From Gammaproteobacteria bacterium (GTDB lineage Bacteria > Pseudomonadota > Gammaproteobacteria > Pseudomonadales > Pseudomonadaceae), in contig JAMCWB010000020.1 in assembly GCA_023475025.1 (NCBI GenBank), positions 1 through 48,752 on the forward strand: a DNA stretch of 48,752 nt. The letters run 5' to 3'. The notes below the pieces were generated by a model. It did no database searches and had not been told where the DNA came from. It worked only from the letters and a program-made list of their open reading frames with translations. A program made the translations under genes and the position numbers. Positions 35,577-44,313 of the stretch are shown piece after piece. Numbering within the stretch: the stretch's first letter is position 1; each line of letters opens with the position of its first letter.

Positions 35577-36779
35577 TCAGTCCAGTCGCTCGATGACGGT
35601 GGCGACGCCCTGGCCCAGGCCGATGCACAGGCTGACCAGTGCATAGCGCTTGCCGGTGCGTTCCAGCTGACGCAGGGCGGTCAGGGTCAGGCGTGCGCCG
35701 GAGGCGCCCAGCGGGTGGCCGACGGCAATGGCGCCGCCGTTGGGGTTCAGGCGTGGGTCGTCAAAGGCGATACCCAGTTGCTTGCAGCAGCCCAGCACCT
35801 GGGCGGCAAAGGCTTCGTTGATTTCGATCACGTCCATATCGGCCAGGCTCAGGCCGGCACGGCTGAGCGCTTTCTTGCAGGCTTCAACCGGACCCAGACC
35901 CATCACGCGCGGTGCAACGCCGGACACGGCGCCACTGATAATGCGTGCACGGGGCTTGATGGCGTATTTCTGCCCGATGGCCTCGTCGCCGATGATCAGG
36001 GCGGCAGCGCCATCATTCACACCGGAGGCGTTGCCTGCGGTCACCACGCCACCTTCGAACAGCGGGCGTAGGCCGGACAGGGCCTCGAGGTTGCTCTGCG
36101 GGCGCGGGTGCTCATCCTGATCAACCAGTTTGGCCGGCTTCTTGCGGCCCTGGCTGACTTCAATCGGCAGGATTTCATCGGTGAAGAAGCCTTCGCTGCG
36201 CGCCTTTTCATACAGCGCCTGGCTGCGGGCGGCATAGGTGTCGGCTTCTTCGCGGCTGATACCCAGCTCGGCAGCGACGTTGTCCGCGGTTTGCGGCATG
36301 GTGTCGTCACCAAAGGCTTTTTCCACCCTGGGGTTGGGGAAGCGCGCCCCGATGGTGCTGTCAAAGGCACGGAAGTCGCGCGAGTAGGGGCTTTCGCTCT
36401 TGGCGATGACGAAGGGCGCACGGCTCATGCTTTCGGCGCCACCGGCAACAAAGAGCTCGCCTTCGCCGCTCTTGATGGCCCGGGAGGCATCCAGAATAGC
36501 GGCCAGGCCAGAACCGCACAGGCGGTTGACGGTGACCCCGGCCACTTCCGGCGGCAGGCCAGCGAGCAAACCGGCGTGGCGGGCAATATTGCGCGCATCT
36601 TCGCCGGCCTGGTTAGTATTGCCCATGACCACGTCTTCGTAGTCTTCGCCGGCAAAGGGGTTGCGCGCCACCAGTGCACGCATGACGTCAGCCAGCAGGT
36701 CATCCGGGCGCACGCTGGCGAGGGCACCGGCGTGGCGGCCGAAGGGGGAACGCAAACCATCATATATATAGGCAGTCAT
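35577..36779 (-). CDS. Acetyl-CoA acyltransferase, beta-ketoadipyl-CoA thiolase type
   Basis: A 400-residue thiolase aligning end to end with PcaF/PaaJ: YIYDGLRSPFGRHAGALASVRPDDL, the nucleophile in NRLCGSGLAAI, the active-site His in GGAIAVGHPLGASGAR and the second Cys in SLCIGLGQGVA. PcaF/PaaJ cleave 3-oxoadipyl-CoA to succinyl-CoA and acetyl-CoA, which supports a dicarboxylate end-point for this region. It starts six bases after the PaaH-like gene, with CAGGAG, forming one operon. Specificity within the thiolase family is inferred from overall likeness. Confidence 0.92.
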   Translation of the reverse strand: MTAYIYDGLRSPFGRHAGALASVRPDDLLADVMRALVARNPFAGEDYEDVVMGNTNQAGEDARNIARHAGLLAGLPPEVAGVTVNRLCGSGLAAILDASRAIKSGEGELFVAGGAESMSRAPFVIAKSESPYSRDFRAFDSTIGARFPNPRVEKAFGDDTMPQTADNVAAELGISREEADTYAARSQALYEKARSEGFFTDEILPIEVSQGRKKPAKLVDQDEHPRPQSNLEALSGLRPLFEGGVVTAGNASGVNDGAAALIIGDEAIGQKYAIKPRARIISGAVSGVAPRVMGLGPVEACKKALSRAGLSLADMDVIEINEAFAAQVLGCCKQLGIAFDDPRLNPNGGAIAVGHPLGASGARLTLTALRQLERTGKRYALVSLCIGLGQGVATVIERLD

Positions 36780-36785
36780 GAATAA

Positions 36786-38300
36786 TTACTCCTGAGAATC
36801 CGGGGTGGTCAGCGGCAGGTCGAGTTGTACCCGACGACGCAGCCAGGGACTGGGGCGGTAACGCGGTTCGCCATAGACCGCCTGCATGTTATTGAGCACC
36901 TCGAGCACGGCTGTTTTGCCGTAGTGCTCGCCAAAGGCCAGCGGGCCTTTCGGGTAGCCGAGCGCCAGTTGAAGGGCGCGGTCGAGGGTTTCCGGGGTGG
37001 CAATGCCCTTCTGCGCGATTTCGCAGCCCAGGTTGATCACGCTGGCGATCAGGCGCTGAATCACGAAACCGGGCGAATCATTGATCAGTTCCACCGGCAC
37101 ACCGTCGGCGCCCAGCGCCTGACGGGCCTGAGCCGCAGCCTCGGCGCTGGTGGCCGGGTTGCGCATCAGGGTGCGGCGTTTGTCCCAGGTGGCAAAGGTA
37201 TCCAGGGCCAGGGTACGGCTGGCATCCAGGCCTTGATGCACCAGTGCGCTGGTGCAGTCCTCACCGCGTGGAGTCACCAGGCAGATGGCCTCGTCACTCG
37301 GCAGGTTGCCGGTTTCCAGTGTGGCGCCAGCGGCGCTCAACACGGCATGCACGTCGCTGCGCACAGTCGCGTCGTGGCTATCGAGCCAGAAGGGGCGGGT
37401 GATCAGCAGGGTTTCGACCGTCGGCTCGGGCGTTTCGATTTTCTGCCCCTCTTCATAGCGGTAGAAGCCCTGGCCGGTCTTGCGCCCAAGCAGGCCAGCC
37501 GCCACACGCTGCGCGGCGATGAACGACGGTGTGTAGCGCGGATCATGGTAGAACTGTTCGTACACTGACTCCATGACCGTGTGCGAGACATCCAGCCCGG
37601 TCAGATCGAACAGCTCGAACGGGCCCATGCGGAAGCCGGGGCCATCGCGCAGGATGCGGTCGATCTGCTGAGGCGTGGCGACACCTTCACTGAGCATGCG
37701 CAAGGCTTCGGTGCCGAAGGCGCGGCCGGCGTGGTTGACCAGGAAGCCGGGGGTGTCAGGGGTGATTGCCGGGAAGTGTCCGGCCTTGTCGGCCAGCTCA
37801 ACCAGGCCCTGGATATAGCGCTCGTCGGTCCGTGCGCCACGTACCACTTCGACGATCTTCATCAAGGGCACAGGATTGAAGAAGTGGAAACCGGCAACCC
37901 GTTCGGGCTTCTGGCAACCGGCAGCAATGCGGGTTACCGACAGGGATGAGGTGTTGGTAGCCAGTACGCAATCTTCACGCACGATACCTTCCAGTTCGCC
38001 GAAGACCTTCTGTTTCACTTCGAGGATCTCGACGATGGCTTCGATCACCAGGTCGCAGTCCTTGAAGTCTTTCAGGTCAGTGGCCGGCTGCATGCGCGTC
38101 ATGATGGCGTCGAGTTCGTCCTGACTGAGCTTGCCTTTGGCGACAGAGCGCTCCAGCAGCTTGCGGTTGAAGGCCAGCGCCTCGTCAATGGCGTCGCTGC
38201 GGGTGTCGTAGAGCTGCACTTGCTGGCCGCTGGTGGCGAACAGCTGGGCGATTCCTCGGCCCATGGCGCCGGCGCCAATTACGCCAATCCGGTTGAACAT
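36786..38300 (-). CDS. 3-hydroxyacyl-CoA dehydrogenase, PaaH/PaaC type
   Basis: A 504-residue dehydrogenase. The NAD-binding motif is IGVIGAGAMGRGIAQLFATSG at residues 4-24 and the catalytic His is in GFHFFNPVPLMKIVEVV. Two tandem C-terminal 3HCDH domains (around 185-285 and 410-500) mark the long PaaH/PaaC form, which oxidises 3-hydroxyadipyl-CoA in phenylacetate and adipate catabolism. GAGGAGG precedes the ATG. IclR-type dyads lie 28 and 53 bp upstream. It is followed directly by the matching thiolase gene. Confidence 0.93.
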   Translation of the reverse strand: MFNRIGVIGAGAMGRGIAQLFATSGQQVQLYDTRSDAIDEALAFNRKLLERSVAKGKLSQDELDAIMTRMQPATDLKDFKDCDLVIEAIVEILEVKQKVFGELEGIVREDCVLATNTSSLSVTRIAAGCQKPERVAGFHFFNPVPLMKIVEVVRGARTDERYIQGLVELADKAGHFPAITPDTPGFLVNHAGRAFGTEALRMLSEGVATPQQIDRILRDGPGFRMGPFELFDLTGLDVSHTVMESVYEQFYHDPRYTPSFIAAQRVAAGLLGRKTGQGFYRYEEGQKIETPEPTVETLLITRPFWLDSHDATVRSDVHAVLSAAGATLETGNLPSDEAICLVTPRGEDCTSALVHQGLDASRTLALDTFATWDKRRTLMRNPATSAEAAAQARQALGADGVPVELINDSPGFVIQRLIASVINLGCEIAQKGIATPETLDRALQLALGYPKGPLAFGEHYGKTAVLEVLNNMQAVYGEPRYRPSPWLRRRVQLDLPLTTPDSQE

Positions 38301-38327
38301 GCATTGCCTCCTCGTTTACCCTATTTG

Positions 38328-38367
38328 TTTCGCATAGCGGAATAATATTTCGTTTAACTGTGCGAGA
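38328..38367. promoter_or_regulatory. IclR-type operator pair upstream of the PaaH-like gene
   Basis: TTTCGC-ATA-GCGGAA (38328-38342) and the weaker TTTAAC-TGT-GCGAGA (38353-38367) sit 25 bp apart in the divergent region between the PaaH-like gene and the hotdog thioesterase, so they could act on both. Confidence 0.6.
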
Positions 38368-38552
38368 TTAAATCCTGCGCTGAGTCAGTGCAAGTTTGCG
38401 CCTTGCCAATTTTGCCTACTTGCGCACAATGCCTTCGCCTGCTGAAGTTATGTCTCAGGGTTGGTGCATCAGAGGAACCGCAGGTACCCGGACAAGGCCC
38501 GTCCAACGCAAACTGTCAGTCTAGTCATCTTTTATAGCGGTGGGGTAATAGC

Positions 38553-38981
38553 GTGGATCAAGCAGAACGGCAGGCGGTAGCGCGCAGTGTGACCGGGTTT
38601 TTCCAGGACATCGGTTGCGAGCTGGAGGAATACAGTGAAAACCGTGCCGTGGTCGGTTTGACGCTGGCGCCAAGGCATCTGAACAATGCCAGCAATCTGC
38701 ACGGCGGGGTGACCGCAACCCTGCTGGATATTGCCATGGGCCTGTGTGGTACCTGGGCGGAGAAGGCTGATGAGCGTCGGGTGGCCATTACCCTGTCGAT
38801 GAATGTGAATTTCACCGCAGTGGCCGGGGCCGGTAGCCATATTCGCGCCATTGCCACCTGCCGCAATAACGGCCACAAGATCTTTATGGCCAGTTGTGAT
38901 CTGGTCGACGAGCACGGCAAGCTGCTGGGCTTTGGCGAGGGCGTGTTCAAGAAGGGTGCCTATCGCAAGGATTTACCGTGA
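38553..38981 (+). CDS. PaaI-like hotdog thioesterase
   Basis: A 142-residue single hotdog protein. NLHGGVTATLLDIAMGLCG holds the conserved HGG and the acidic active-site residue of PaaI-type thioesterases, followed by MNVNFTAVAGAGSHIRAIAT. In phenylacetate and related pathways such enzymes rescue stalled acyl-CoA intermediates. The start is GTG at 38553 with a GGTGGGG stretch upstream. It is divergent from the PaaH-like gene and followed closely by a membrane protein gene. Confidence 0.88.
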   Translation: MDQAERQAVARSVTGFFQDIGCELEEYSENRAVVGLTLAPRHLNNASNLHGGVTATLLDIAMGLCGTWAEKADERRVAITLSMNVNFTAVAGAGSHIRAIATCRNNGHKIFMASCDLVDEHGKLLGFGEGVFKKGAYRKDLP

Positions 38982-38991
38982 GGTTGCCAGC

Positions 38992-40335
38992 GTGAAGGTT
39001 GCGCTGCTGCCACTCGGGGTTGCCCTTGAGCTGCTGGCGTTACTGCTGCGTTTGCCGCCGCTGAGCTGGGCGGCAGCGGCGGTGTTTGTGGTTTATTTTC
39101 TGCTGCATTTCACCCGCTTGAACCCTTATCCGCGCTGGTTGGGCATTATTACCCTGGCGATCTTGCTGGCGGCGATTTTCAGTCCGCGTACCACGCCTGA
39201 GCTGTGGCCACGCCTGGCCAGTTCGGCGGCCTTTTATACGTCCTTTCTGGCTGCTCTGGGCTTGATGCAGTTGCTGGCGCTGCGTTTGCCGCAACTGCGC
39301 GACCTGCACAAGGCATTACTGACCGGGCCCAGTGCCATCCTCTATCCGCGATACGTGCTGACCGCCGGCAGCATTGGCTCGATTCTCAATTTCGGCATGA
39401 TGAACCTGCTCTGCGGCACCCTGGTGGAGCATCTGAAGCGCTATTCGCTGTCCGATGCGGACCGTATTGCCGGGCTGCGCAGTGTGATGGTGACCACGCT
39501 GCGCGGTTTTGCCCTGGTGCCCTTGCTGGCGCCGACCAGTGTGACCATTGCCATCATTACCCGCGAGATGCCGGAGTTGTCCTGGAGCATCATGGTGCCT
39601 TTCGGCATTGTCGCGGCCATGATGATGATCGGTGTGGGCTGGTACCGGGAAACCCAGGGGCTGATAGCCTTGCGTGACAGTATTGGCGATGAGACCAAGG
39701 CCGATGGCATGATTTCACTGCTGTTGGGCAGTTTGCTGGGCCTGTTGGCCATCGGGGTGCTGGCGACCTTTTCCGGCCTGTCGGCGTCGCAGTCGGCGAT
39801 GGTTCTGGTGCCGGTGGGGGTGATTGCCTATCTGCTCTGGCGTGATCGTTCGCCGAAGCTGGCGCTACGTCAGGTCGGTGAGAACATGATGAGCATGCAC
39901 AATGAGATGTTTATCTTTGGTTGTGCGGCGCTGCTGGGGGGTGTACTGGGTGCTGTTGCGCCATTGGAGCAGTTGGCGGCCTGGCTGGCGCAGGAGCCGA
40001 AATACAATGTGCTGCTGGCGATTGCCAGTCTGTTCAGCACTATTACGCTGGCGGTGATCGGGGTGGCGCCTATTGTGTCGCTGTCCCTGATTGCGGGCTT
40101 GCTGGCGCAGTTGAATCTGTTGGGGGTGCCGATTCTGACGCCGGCCGTAGGCTTGATGTGCGGCTTTTCGCTGGCAATGATTTTCTCCCCCTTCGGTCCT
40201 TCGACCCTGATTCTGTCACGCTATAGCGGTGTGCCGCCGATGCAGGTGGCCTTTGGCTGGAATGGGCGCTTTGTGCTGAGCGTGATGCCCTTGTTACTGC
40301 TGTTGTTGCTGTTTACTTACTGGTTGTATGGGTGA
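38992..40335 (+). CDS. Polytopic membrane protein, putative transporter
   Basis: About 447 residues from a GTG at 38992, with about 11-12 hydrophobic segments. An upstream in-frame stretch to 38851 merely overlaps the thioesterase gene in another frame and is unlikely to be coding. Internal features such as LLAPTSVTIAIITREMP and MIFSPFGPSTLILSRYSG, about 240 residues apart and each Pro/Gly-containing, recall the paired loops of ion-transporter superfamily carriers (ArsB/DctM-like), but I cannot name the family. Close linkage to PaaI and the acyl-CoA genes suggests import or export of an organic acid. Confidence 0.65.
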   Translation: MKVALLPLGVALELLALLLRLPPLSWAAAAVFVVYFLLHFTRLNPYPRWLGIITLAILLAAIFSPRTTPELWPRLASSAAFYTSFLAALGLMQLLALRLPQLRDLHKALLTGPSAILYPRYVLTAGSIGSILNFGMMNLLCGTLVEHLKRYSLSDADRIAGLRSVMVTTLRGFALVPLLAPTSVTIAIITREMPELSWSIMVPFGIVAAMMMIGVGWYRETQGLIALRDSIGDETKADGMISLLLGSLLGLLAIGVLATFSGLSASQSAMVLVPVGVIAYLLWRDRSPKLALRQVGENMMSMHNEMFIFGCAALLGGVLGAVAPLEQLAAWLAQEPKYNVLLAIASLFSTITLAVIGVAPIVSLSLIAGLLAQLNLLGVPILTPAVGLMCGFSLAMIFSPFGPSTLILSRYSGVPPMQVAFGWNGRFVLSVMPLLLLLLLFTYWLYG

Positions 40336-40855
40336 GGTTGGTTGCTGGCTGGTGCTTGTGCTTATAGAGGGATTTGTTCGGGTGTTCCGTCGGCCCTATC
40401 CGGGACACGCGGCAAATACCCTTCGGGGCCGGCCTGTCGATCACAGATCGTCAGGCGTTCGGCTGCGCGCAAAGCATGCTTTGCCAACGCTTGCCTCACC
40501 CATCTAGCTCGTCTATGGCGTCCGACCGCCATGGATGGCGGAAGTGCCGAAAATGCAGGAGCATTTTTCGGCCCTGCCACAGACGGTCCTGGTCAGGCCT
40601 CCACCTGCACCCTTAATCCTGAAACTTTGATGTGGTTAAACGGGTGAAGCCTCGTTGGCAGTGTTTTAGGGTTTTTGATCCTGATTGTCCGCTAAAACCA
40701 GTTTTTCGGCCTGTTTGGCCACGGTCGTTTTTCCCTGGGTGTTCCATACTCAATGCAGGGTCAACCTCGGTAGTGGATTGTCACTGCTGAGCTGATCAAG
40801 CAGCTTTGCCGCCAAGCAAGCTGGTTGCGTTTACTTGCGTACAGGAACAATAACA
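40336..40855. other. Gene-free interval with clustered hairpins
   Basis: No credible gene is visible across these ~520 bases. The middle (40432-40572) contains four consecutive strong dyads: GCCTG/CAGGC around CGATC/GATCG (40432-40456); GCGTT/AACGC enclosing GCAAAGCATGCTTTGC (40455-40490); CCGCCAT-GG-ATGGCGG (40526-40541); and GCCGAAAATGC with GCATTTTTCGGC (40546-40572). The stretch before them (GGGACACGC, AAATACCCTTC, GGGGCC at 40402-40430) loosely resembles the core of the hairpin elements around mutM. The last ~280 bases before the sulfatase gene show nothing specific beyond AGGAA near its start. Confidence 0.6.
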
Positions 40856-42820
40856 ATGCATAACTCTTTCTATTATCGGATGGGCGCGGGCCTCTTGGGT
40901 CTGGCCCTGAGCGGCGTGGTTCTGGCAGGTCCGAAAGCAGCAGAGCCGGCCACGGCTGCAGCGAATGCTGCAGTGCTGGAACAACTGCCTTTTACTGATA
41001 CTCGGGCCTTTGATGATGCCAATCGCGGCTTTATAGGTGCGCTGCCGGATGGCCTGGTGGTCGATGACAGCGGGCACACGGCCTGGAATATGGCGCCCTA
41101 TGCTTTCCTGCAAGAAGAAGCAGCGCCTGATACGGTCAACCCGAGTCTGTGGCGACAGGCGCGGCTGAATGCCATTCATGGTCTTTTTGAAGTGGTGGAA
41201 GGCATGTACCAGATTCGCGGGATGGATCTGGCCAATATGACCATCATCGAAGGCGAAACCGGTCTGATCATTATTGATCCGCTACTGACGCCGGCGACCG
41301 CCAGGGCCGGTCTTGAGCTCTACTATCAGCATCGTCCGCAAAAGTCGGTGGTCGCAGTGATGTATACCCATAACCATGCTGACCACTTTGGAGGTGTAAA
41401 AGGGGTTACCAGCGAGGCAGAGGTGCGCGCCGGCAAGGTGCAGATTTATGCCCCTTACGGCTTTATGGAGCATGCGGTGGCGGAAAACGTGATCGCCGGT
41501 AATGCTATGACGCGCCGGGCGATCTATCAGTTTGGCAATGATCTGCCGCCGGGTGAACGGGGGCATGTGGATACCGGGTTGGGCAAGGCCCTGGCCAGTG
41601 GTCCGATTTCGCTGATTGCACCGACCCATACGGTACCGGATAACGCGACCCTGGAGATTGACGGCATCACTATCGAATTCCAGATGGCGCACGGCACTGA
41701 AGCCGAATCCGAGATGATGATGTTTTTTCCTCAATTCAATGTGCTCAATACGGCAGAAATTACCAGCCAGCACTTGCACAATATCTATACCATTCGCGGT
41801 GCAGCGATCCGCGACGCCAGTGCCTGGTCGCATTATATCGACAGAGTGCTGGAACGCTTTGGCGATCGCACGGATATCCTGATTGCCCAGCACCACTGGC
41901 CGATCTGGGAACGTGAGCAGGCGCAGCACTTTCTCGCCAGGCAGCGCGATCTGTACAAATTCATTCACGATCAGGTGGTGCGGCGCATGAACCGTGGTGA
42001 GCTGCCCGGTGATATTGCCGAGAACCTGAGTTTGCCCGCCAGTCTGGATCAGGAGTGGTCGGCGCGCGGTTATTACGGCACGCTCAAGCACAATGCCCGC
42101 GGCGTCTACCAGCGTTATATGGGTTGGTACGATGCCAATCCGGCCAATCTTGACCCCTTGCCGCCGCGTGATAATGCTGCGCGTACCATTGCCTACATGG
42201 GCGGTATTGATCAGGTGATCGAGCGTGCTCGCGACGATTTCGCCCAAGGTGATTATCGCTGGGTGGCCTGGGTGATGAATCAGGCGGTGTTTGCCGAGCC
42301 GGATCATCAGGCGGCGCGTGAGCTGGCGGCCGATGCGCTGGAACAGTTGGGGTATCAGGTGGAGGCCGGTACCTGGCGTGGTGCCTACCTGACAGGTGCA
42401 CAGGAGCTGCGCAACGGGGTCGGCGAATTGCCACGTGGCGGCATGCAGCCGGATCTGCTGCAAGCGCTGGAAGCGGGTATGTTTTTTGACCTGCTGGCGG
42501 TGCGACTGGTCCCGGAAAAGGCTGAGGGCAAGCACCTGGTGATCAACTGGTCACTGACCGATCTGGAGGAGAACTTCCGCCTGAATCTTGAGAACTCGAC
42601 CCTGACCTATCGGGCTGGCACCCTGGCTGAGCAGCCGCATGTCAGTATCAGCATGACCCGCGATACGCTGGATCAGATTCTGCTGGCCAGAATGACCTTC
42701 CCGGAAGCGGTGCAAGGCGGTCAGATAAAGCTGGACGGTGACCCTAATGCCTTCTTTGGCTTGCTGCAGATGCTGGAAGAGCCACCGCATGATTTTCCCA
42801 TCGTTGAGCCGGTGAGGTAG
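40856..42820 (+). CDS. Alkyl/aryl sulfatase, SdsA1-like metallo-beta-lactamase fold
   Basis: A 654-residue exported enzyme with a signal peptide of about 25 residues (GLLGLALSGVVLAG). The catalytic metallo-beta-lactamase domain carries the zinc motif THNHADHFGG at about residues 171-180 and the NTAEITSQHLHNIYTIRGA segment characteristic of SdsA1-type sulfatases. A dimerisation domain and a C-terminal SCP2-like domain (about 530-650) follow. Such enzymes release sulfate from alkyl sulfates such as SDS, leaving a fatty alcohol. AGGAA lies before the ATG at 40856; a start at 40835 is less likely. Confidence 0.93.
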   Translation: MHNSFYYRMGAGLLGLALSGVVLAGPKAAEPATAAANAAVLEQLPFTDTRAFDDANRGFIGALPDGLVVDDSGHTAWNMAPYAFLQEEAAPDTVNPSLWRQARLNAIHGLFEVVEGMYQIRGMDLANMTIIEGETGLIIIDPLLTPATARAGLELYYQHRPQKSVVAVMYTHNHADHFGGVKGVTSEAEVRAGKVQIYAPYGFMEHAVAENVIAGNAMTRRAIYQFGNDLPPGERGHVDTGLGKALASGPISLIAPTHTVPDNATLEIDGITIEFQMAHGTEAESEMMMFFPQFNVLNTAEITSQHLHNIYTIRGAAIRDASAWSHYIDRVLERFGDRTDILIAQHHWPIWEREQAQHFLARQRDLYKFIHDQVVRRMNRGELPGDIAENLSLPASLDQEWSARGYYGTLKHNARGVYQRYMGWYDANPANLDPLPPRDNAARTIAYMGGIDQVIERARDDFAQGDYRWVAWVMNQAVFAEPDHQAARELAADALEQLGYQVEAGTWRGAYLTGAQELRNGVGELPRGGMQPDLLQALEAGMFFDLLAVRLVPEKAEGKHLVINWSLTDLEENFRLNLENSTLTYRAGTLAEQPHVSISMTRDTLDQILLARMTFPEAVQGGQIKLDGDPNAFFGLLQMLEEPPHDFPIVEPVR

Positions 42821-42856
42821 GGAAACACTGATTAACTGCACAATCTCTGCCAGTTT

Positions 42857-42957
42857 GATTGGCGCCGACCGGCTCTGGACCGTTAGATGCCAGGGATGGC
42901 ATCTACGAGCCCCCAGGGAAGGGTTTACGGCGTGTCCAGAGCCGGTCGGCGCCAATC
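42857..42957. repeat. Hairpin element, copy 1 (upstream of mutM)
   Basis: A perfect 24-bp inverted repeat (42857-42880 with 42934-42957; outer sequence GATTGGCGCCGACCGG) encloses a 53-nt core (42881-42933). The core begins CGTTAGATGCC and ends TTTACGGCGT, and contains its own AGATGCCA/TGGCATCT hairpin. The same core recurs inverted at 43987-44039 with only three differences, yet the arms beyond GGAC/GTCC are unrelated. Confidence 0.9.
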
Positions 42958-43016
42958 AGGCTGACACACATAAACCGATTTAATCAGTGTTTCCATCACC
43001 GTTACACAAAAGCCCA

Positions 43017-43048
43017 GGGGCAGCAGCGTCAGTTGCTGCCCCTTTTTT
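43017..43048 (+). terminator. Rho-independent terminator before mutM
   Basis: GGGGCAGCA and TGCTGCCCC form a perfect 9-bp stem with an 8-nt loop followed by six T residues, ending transcription from the sulfatase side. Confidence 0.9.
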
Positions 43049-43113
43049 GTTCTCTTGCTACCATGGCGCCTGCCTGATGCCCGTCCCTTGATTGTCAGAG
43101 AGCGAAGCGCTGC

Positions 43114-43926
43114 ATGCCTGAATTACCTGAAGTAGAAACCACCCGTCGTGGAATTGCGCCGCACCTGGAAGGCAAACGGGTAACACAGTTGATCGTGCGT
43201 GACCGGCGGTTGCGCTGGCCGATTCCCGAGGATCTGGCCATCCAGATCGAGGATCAGGTGTTTACCCGGATTGATCGCCGGGCCAAGTACTTGTTGATGC
43301 ATATCGGCGGCGGGGTGCTGATCGGGCATCTTGGCATGTCGGGTAATATGCGTCTGGTGCCGATTGGTACGCCAGCGGCCAAGCATGCGCATGTGGATAT
43401 CGAGCTGGATTCCGGATTGGCGCTGCGCTACACCGATCCGCGTCGCTTTGGTGCGCTGCTGTGGAGTACTGATCCCCAGCTCCATCCTCTGCTGGCCAGT
43501 CTGGGGCCGGAGCCTTTGAGTGAGGCGTTCAATGGTGAGCTTTTATACCAGCGTTCGCGCGGCAAGCGCACGGCGGTCAAGCCCTTCATCATGGACAATG
43601 CGGTGGTGGTCGGGGTCGGGAATATCTATGCCAGCGAGGCCTTGTTTGCTGCCGGGATAGATCCGCGGCGCGAGGCCGGGCGCATCAGCAAGGCGCGTTA
43701 TATACAGCTGGCGCTGGAGATCAAGCGCATCCTGGCCTACGCGATTGAGCGTGGCGGTACGACCTTGCGTGACTTTACCGGCGGCGACGGGCAGCCGGGG
43801 TATTTCAAGCAGGAGTTGTTTGTCTATGGTCGCGGTGGCGAGCTATGCAAGGTGTGCGGGCGCACCTTGTCCGAGTGTCGGCTCGGTCAGCGGTCGAGTG
43901 TGTACTGTTCCAGCTGCCAGCGTTGA
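43114..43926 (+). CDS. mutM: Formamidopyrimidine-DNA glycosylase
   Basis: A 270-residue bifunctional DNA repair enzyme that excises 8-oxoguanine and nicks abasic sites. The N-terminal [14 protein letters not shown] supplies the catalytic Pro and Glu. [10 protein letters not shown] holds the conserved Lys, and [11 protein letters not shown] follows. [17 protein letters not shown] is the helix-two-turn-helix region, and the C-terminus has a C-x2-C-x16-C-x2-C zinc finger (CKVC to CSSC). Length and all key residues are normal. It lies between two inverted copies of a hairpin element. Confidence 0.97.
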   Translation: MPELPEVETTRRGIAPHLEGKRVTQLIVRDRRLRWPIPEDLAIQIEDQVFTRIDRRAKYLLMHIGGGVLIGHLGMSGNMRLVPIGTPAAKHAHVDIELDSGLALRYTDPRRFGALLWSTDPQLHPLLASLGPEPLSEAFNGELLYQRSRGKRTAVKPFIMDNAVVVGVGNIYASEALFAAGIDPRREAGRISKARYIQLALEIKRILAYAIERGGTTLRDFTGGDGQPGYFKQELFVYGRGGELCKVCGRTLSECRLGQRSSVYCSSCQR

Positions 43927-43964
43927 ACAAGCGCTGGTTAGTACGGCCCGGTGCCTCAGCATGA

Positions 43965-44061
43965 TCGGAGCGGCCCGGTGCTGGACACGCCGTGAACCCG
44001 TCCCTGGGGGCTCGTAGATGCCATCCTTGGCATCTAACGGTCCAGCACCGGGCCGCTCCGA
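43965..44061. repeat. Hairpin element, copy 2 (downstream of mutM, inverted)
   Basis: A perfect 22-bp inverted repeat (43965-43986 with 44040-44061; outer sequence TCGGAGCGGCCCGGTGCT) encloses a 53-nt core (43987-44039). That core is the reverse complement of copy 1's core at 50 of 53 positions. The arms share only GGAC/GTCC with copy 1. The remaining ~250 bases to the next gene at 44314 hold no gene I can support. Confidence 0.9.
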
Positions 44062-44313
44062 CCAAGCTGCCAGGCGAAGGTGTCGTTATTCGGCGCTGCT
44101 GTAATCTGTAATCCCCTTTATCACCGCTTTCCTCTCATGTGCAAAAGCATCTACTTATGTGAGTATCGATATTTCAAGCACTTAGCAAAATTTTCTGTGG
44201 CGGATTCCGTAATAACGGGATTTATGCCTACAATGAACAGGTGTATGCAGTACTCGGGACGAGTGCTGCTCGCCAATAACAATGCCTATCGGGCCACAAC
44301 CAGGGATCTAATC

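Noticed and set aside
40342..40647. Short open frames in the interval before the sulfatase gene
   Set aside because: They run through hairpins, lack ribosome sites and show no protein-like composition.
42881..42933. Possible integron attC site: the core starts with GTTAGAT, fitting GTTRRRY
   Set aside because: No integrase or cassette arrangement is visible, the partner RYYYAAC box is not placed as in attC, and the arms are perfect rather than bulged.
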